A DNA stretch of 26,565 bases, taken from the NCBI GenBank assembly GCA_023387755.1, contig JAEWHO010000064.1, forward strand, positions 1-26,565, read 5' to 3'. The translations under genes and the position numbers were made by a program. Below, in pieces: positions 23,992 to 26,565 of this stretch. Each line of letters begins with the position of its first letter. The stretch's first letter is position 1. This stretch comes from Actinomycetes bacterium. Its GTDB lineage: Bacteria > Actinomycetota > Actinomycetes > Actinomycetales > Actinomycetaceae. The notes under the pieces were generated by a model, which was not told the origin of the DNA, searched no databases, and saw only the letters and a program-made list of their open reading frames with translations.

Positions 23992-24274
23992 GCCACACAC
24001 TCCCGGCCGCGCCGAGGGCCACCACCAGCAGGCTCTGCCGCGCCACCGCTAATCCCACCGCCACCGCGAGCGCCACGACGGCGGAAAACACGCTCGGAGT
24101 GGCAAAGAAGATCGCCGGGATAGTCATCGCTGTTAGTACCGCCCAGGGGACGTAGAACAGGAAGGACTGCACCCATACCGAAGTGATCTGTTGGCGCATG
24201 AATACCAGCGGCAAGGCTCGCAGCAGATAAGTCACGCCAGAGGTGGTGGCGATGGCTGCCCACAGGTAGGTCAT
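23963..24274 (-). CDS. azlD: AzlD-type branched-chain amino acid export subunit
   Basis: A 103-residue, four-span membrane protein of the AzlD family, the small partner of AzlC in branched-chain amino-acid (and azaleucine) export. Recognisable parts are TYLLRALPLVFMRQ (15-28) near the start and FLFYVPWAVLTAMTIPAIFF (38-57). The ATG at 24272-24274 overlaps the azlC TGA by 4 bases (ATGA), with AAGGAGGAG 6 bases upstream, so translation is coupled. The frame is open far upstream inside azlC, but only this start gives the AzlD sequence. Its 3' end overlaps the DUF808 gene by 29 bases, tail to tail, leaving no room for a terminator between them. Confidence 0.92.
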   Translation of the reverse strand: MTYLWAAIATTSGVTYLLRALPLVFMRQQITSVWVQSFLFYVPWAVLTAMTIPAIFFATPSVFSAVVALAVAVGLAVARQSLLVVALGAAGSVWLIETALPLG

Positions 24275-25008
24275 CGCAGCTCCTCCTTCACCTGCTCCAC
24301 GCAAGGGTTTGGCGGCAGCGGCATGAGGGTGGCCCCGATCCCAGCGGCCACACAGGTAGAGATAATGATCCGCCAGCCGGCCTGTAAATCTCGCACCACC
24401 GGCAAGAAGGCGAGCGATACCGATACCAGGGCGGCCAGTGCGATCACGATACGAACATCGCGCGATTCGCGAGCCGGGGGCACCACGATGGCGATGAACA
24501 TGCCGTACAGCAAAACGCCGGCGGCGGCCTGGGCTGTGGCCGGAATAATCTCCCCGACCAGCGCACCAATGACCGTACCGGTGGTCCAACCGGCGATAGG
24601 TAAGACCATTGAGCCGAGCATATGCGGAACCGTCACCGGGGTACGCGCGACATTAAGGGCGTAGACCTCATCGGTTACCCCCAGGGCCATGAGGAGCCGT
24701 GGGGCGGTGCCGATTCCGGGAGCGAGGCGTTGTGAGAGGGAGACGCTCATGAGCAGGTAGCGCAGGTTCACAATGAGCGTGGTGGCAGCTAGCTCCACCA
24801 GGTTCCCGTGGGCTGTTATGAGCGTGATCCCGGCGAACTGGCTAGTAGAGGACATCGAGGTGGCCGAGAAAACGGCCGCGGTGAGCGGTGGTAGGCCGCC
24901 CTTAGCCCAATACAGGCCGATAGCTAGGGATACGGCCAAATAGCCGAGCCCAATAGGTAGGGCGGACGTCAGACCGGTACGAAAATCAGTGAGGGGTGAG
25001 GTGGACAA
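24271..25008 (-). CDS. azlC: AzlC-type branched-chain amino acid export subunit
   Basis: A 245-residue inner-membrane protein of the AzlC family, the large subunit of the AzlCD exporter for branched-chain amino acids. Typical parts are ALPIGLGYLAVSLAIGLYW (16-34), the small-residue stretch FSATSMSSTSQFAGITLI (47-64), NLRYLLMSVSLSQRLAP (80-96) and TDEVYALN. About seven spans are expected. The only suitable start is TTG at 25006-25008, with AGGATC upstream lying across the end of the phosphate transporter gene, 9 bases away; the next in-frame ATG would remove the first helices. Order is phosphate transporter, azlC, azlD, likely one operon. Confidence 0.92.
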   Translation of the reverse strand: MSTSPLTDFRTGLTSALPIGLGYLAVSLAIGLYWAKGGLPPLTAAVFSATSMSSTSQFAGITLITAHGNLVELAATTLIVNLRYLLMSVSLSQRLAPGIGTAPRLLMALGVTDEVYALNVARTPVTVPHMLGSMVLPIAGWTTGTVIGALVGEIIPATAQAAAGVLLYGMFIAIVVPPARESRDVRIVIALAALVSVSLAFLPVVRDLQAGWRIIISTCVAAGIGATLMPLPPNPCVEQVKEELR

Positions 25009-25017
25009 GACGGGATC

Positions 25018-26565
25018 CTAGAACACCGCCTGCAATCCGAGGAACATACCGGCGGCCATGATGGCTGCAGCCGGCAGGGTAATCACCCAGGCCAGCCCAA
25101 TGGGGCGCATGAGCGCCCAGTTGGTGGCGTGGTTCGCCACCCCAATCCCGAGGACCGCGCCGATAAGAATATGGGTGGAGGATACCGGCAACCCAAATAC
25201 GGACGCTCCCATCACAACGACGGCCGCCGAGAGTTCGGCAGAAAAACCCGACGACGGGTGCATCTTGGTCAAGGAGGTCCCCACCGTGCGGATAACGTTG
25301 CGGCCAATGAACCACAAGCCGACGACGAGCGCGATACCGAACGCCGCTAACACAGGTGCCGGGACGGCCGCTTTACTGGCGATATCACCAGAGCGCAGGA
25401 CGTCGATAATCGCGATGAAGGGGCCGATCGCGTTGGCGATGTCATTGGAGCCGTGAGAGAAAGCGAAAGCCGCCGCCGTAAATACCTGCATCCAGGAAAA
25501 GACTAGGAAGGTGGAGCGTTGCAGCGATTTACGCTTCATCGAGCGCACAAAGATAACGACCGCCATCCATACAGCCGCCCCGACCATGCCCATAATCAGC
25601 AGGTTGTTCAGGACGCTCAACCCCAGGTCCAGGTTAGATAACCCCTTAAAGAGAAGCATCGAGGTGATGACTACGGCACCGAAAGCGGCGAGCACCGGAA
25701 CCCAGGTTTCCAACGCACGGTGCGCGTCAACCTCACGGGCCTCACGGTCAAGTTTTTCAAGCTCACGGAAATAATCGGACTCCAAGTCCTCATACTCATA
25801 ATCTTCGCTGCGCACGGTAGCCGCATCGCGGGCTAGGGCCCCGGTGTACGCGATCTGCTGGATCTCAGTCAGGCGGCTAAACGCCATCCGGTGGCGCTGT
25901 TTATGTTCCTTACGCGCCTGCCGCAAGCGCGCGAGGGCCTCATCGGCGCGGTCGTTATATTGCAAGATTGCACTTTTGACCCAGCGGTAGAGCAGGTAGG
26001 CCACCACGCCCCCCAGAACTGGAGAAAGCACCCACGAGATGGCGATCTTAATAATGCCGTCCCACTGCACCATCGAGAATGGGGCCTCTAAACCTTCCGC
26101 GAAACCCAAGGTGAGGGCGGCCCCCACAATCCCCCCGATAATCGAGTGCGTTGTAGACACTGGGAAGCCGAGCTTCGTAGCAATGAGCAACCAACAGGCA
26201 GCAGCGAAGAGGGCAGCCATCATAATGAACATGAAATCGCGGGGGTCAAGTGGCACCCCAGATAAGTCCACAATGCCGCTACGGACCGTATCCGTAACAG
26301 ACCCACCCGCGAGCACCGCGCCCGACACCTCGAACACCGCAGCCACAAGCAGCGCCTGTTTAATCGTAAGAGTGCCGGCGCCTACCGACGTTCCGAAGGA
26401 GTTCGCAACGTCATTACCGCCGATATTGAAGGCCATGAAGACGCCAAAAAGAGTGGCAATGACCAACAGGGGGCGATCCCCTTCTGGGCCGACATGCCCC
26501 ATTCCCCACCGCAGAAACATGAGAAGTGTAAGAACACCGAGAATCGCGAAACCCATATTCCAGGT
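25018..26565 (-). CDS. pit: Inorganic phosphate transporter, Pit family (5' end at window edge)
   Basis: A low-affinity phosphate (metal-phosphate) symporter in the inner membrane. Both inverted PHO4 halves are present: FNIGGNDVANSFGTSVGAGT (43-62 counted from the ATG at 26554-26556) and SHGSNDIANAIGP in the C-terminal half, each followed by a PVSTTH or PVSSTH motif. Between the halves lies a charged, probably cytosolic segment of about 90 residues (194-283), rich in Arg, Lys, Glu and Asp with DYEYEDLESDYFRELEKLDR. The ATG at 26554 lacks a ribosome binding site and the frame is open to the window end, so the true start probably lies outside. azlC follows 9 bases after the TAG stop. Confidence 0.93.
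   Translation of the reverse strand, partial: TWNMGFAILGVLTLLMFLRWGMGHVGPEGDRPLLVIATLFGVFMAFNIGGNDVANSFGTSVGAGTLTIKQALLVAAVFEVSGAVLAGGSVTDTVRSGIVDLSGVPLDPRDFMFIMMAALFAAACWLLIATKLGFPVSTTHSIIGGIVGAALTLGFAEGLEAPFSMVQWDGIIKIAISWVLSPVLGGVVAYLLYRWVKSAILQYNDRADEALARLRQARKEHKQRHRMAFSRLTEIQQIAYTGALARDAATVRSEDYEYEDLESDYFRELEKLDREAREVDAHRALETWVPVLAAFGAVVITSMLLFKGLSNLDLGLSVLNNLLIMGMVGAAVWMAVVIFVRSMKRKSLQRSTFLVFSWMQVFTAAAFAFSHGSNDIANAIGPFIAIIDVLRSGDIASKAAVPAPVLAAFGIALVVGLWFIGRNVIRTVGTSLTKMHPSSGFSAELSAAVVVMGASVFGLPVSSTHILIGAVLGIGVANHATNWALMRPIGLAWVITLPAAAIMAAGMFLGLQAVF

Noticed and set aside
1..26565. CRISPR arrays, tRNA/rRNA genes, insertion sequences, toxin-antitoxin pairs, restriction or defence systems, prophage genes.
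   Set aside because: None were seen by reading either strand. The genes are metabolic and transport functions with uniform composition.

Overview
The window looks like chromosomal DNA of a high-GC Gram-positive bacterium (Actinobacteria). Pointers are the GC-rich coding with many GTG starts, the FdxA-type seven-iron ferredoxin, the actinobacterial bPH-type membrane protein, a ~180 kDa NAD-dependent glutamate dehydrogenase, a two-domain VanW-family protein and a fused OppD-OppF ATPase. A member of the Actinomycetaceae or a relative seems likely, but that is inference. I see no rRNA, tRNA, CRISPR array, insertion sequence, phage gene or compositional island. Nearly all of it is housekeeping and transport.

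Layout. 1-7.8 kb, all on the minus strand: a 5'-complete but truncated cutC, citrate synthase (gltA), ferredoxin (fdxA, with an intrinsic terminator), a VanW/peptidoglycan-binding-like surface protein, a small membrane protein, the ribosome-associated GTPase typA/bipA and a PH-like membrane protein. 7.8-14 kb, minus strand: a peptide ABC transporter. Two permeases and a fused double ATPase form a tightly coupled operon. The lipoprotein binding subunit lies downstream, behind a strong hairpin and with its own upstream region.

14-20 kb: a sirtuin on the plus strand converges on a 1616-residue NAD-glutamate dehydrogenase on the minus strand, with hairpins between them. 20-24 kb, plus strand: an NCS1-family permease overlapping a cysteine hydrolase of the isochorismatase fold, then an unrecognised two-span membrane protein and a DUF808 (YedI-like) membrane protein. 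24-26.6 kb, minus strand: a Pit-type phosphate transporter (running off the window edge), azlC and azlD in one operon. The azlD 3' end overlaps the DUF808 gene tail to tail.

Taken together the genes suggest a peptide- and amino-acid-using metabolism: peptide import, glutamate oxidation by NAD-GDH into the citrate cycle, and AzlCD-type amino-acid export. That link is inference from neighbourhood. I did not find a clearly new multi-gene system. The items most worth a second look are the sirtuin that lacks the Tyr-x-x-Arg acyl-selectivity pair, the permease/cysteine-hydrolase pair without the nicotinamidase metal motif, a possible leaderless promoter for that pair, a hairpin between the Shine-Dalgarno and start of cutC, and short duplications or inverted repeats that overlap stop codons.
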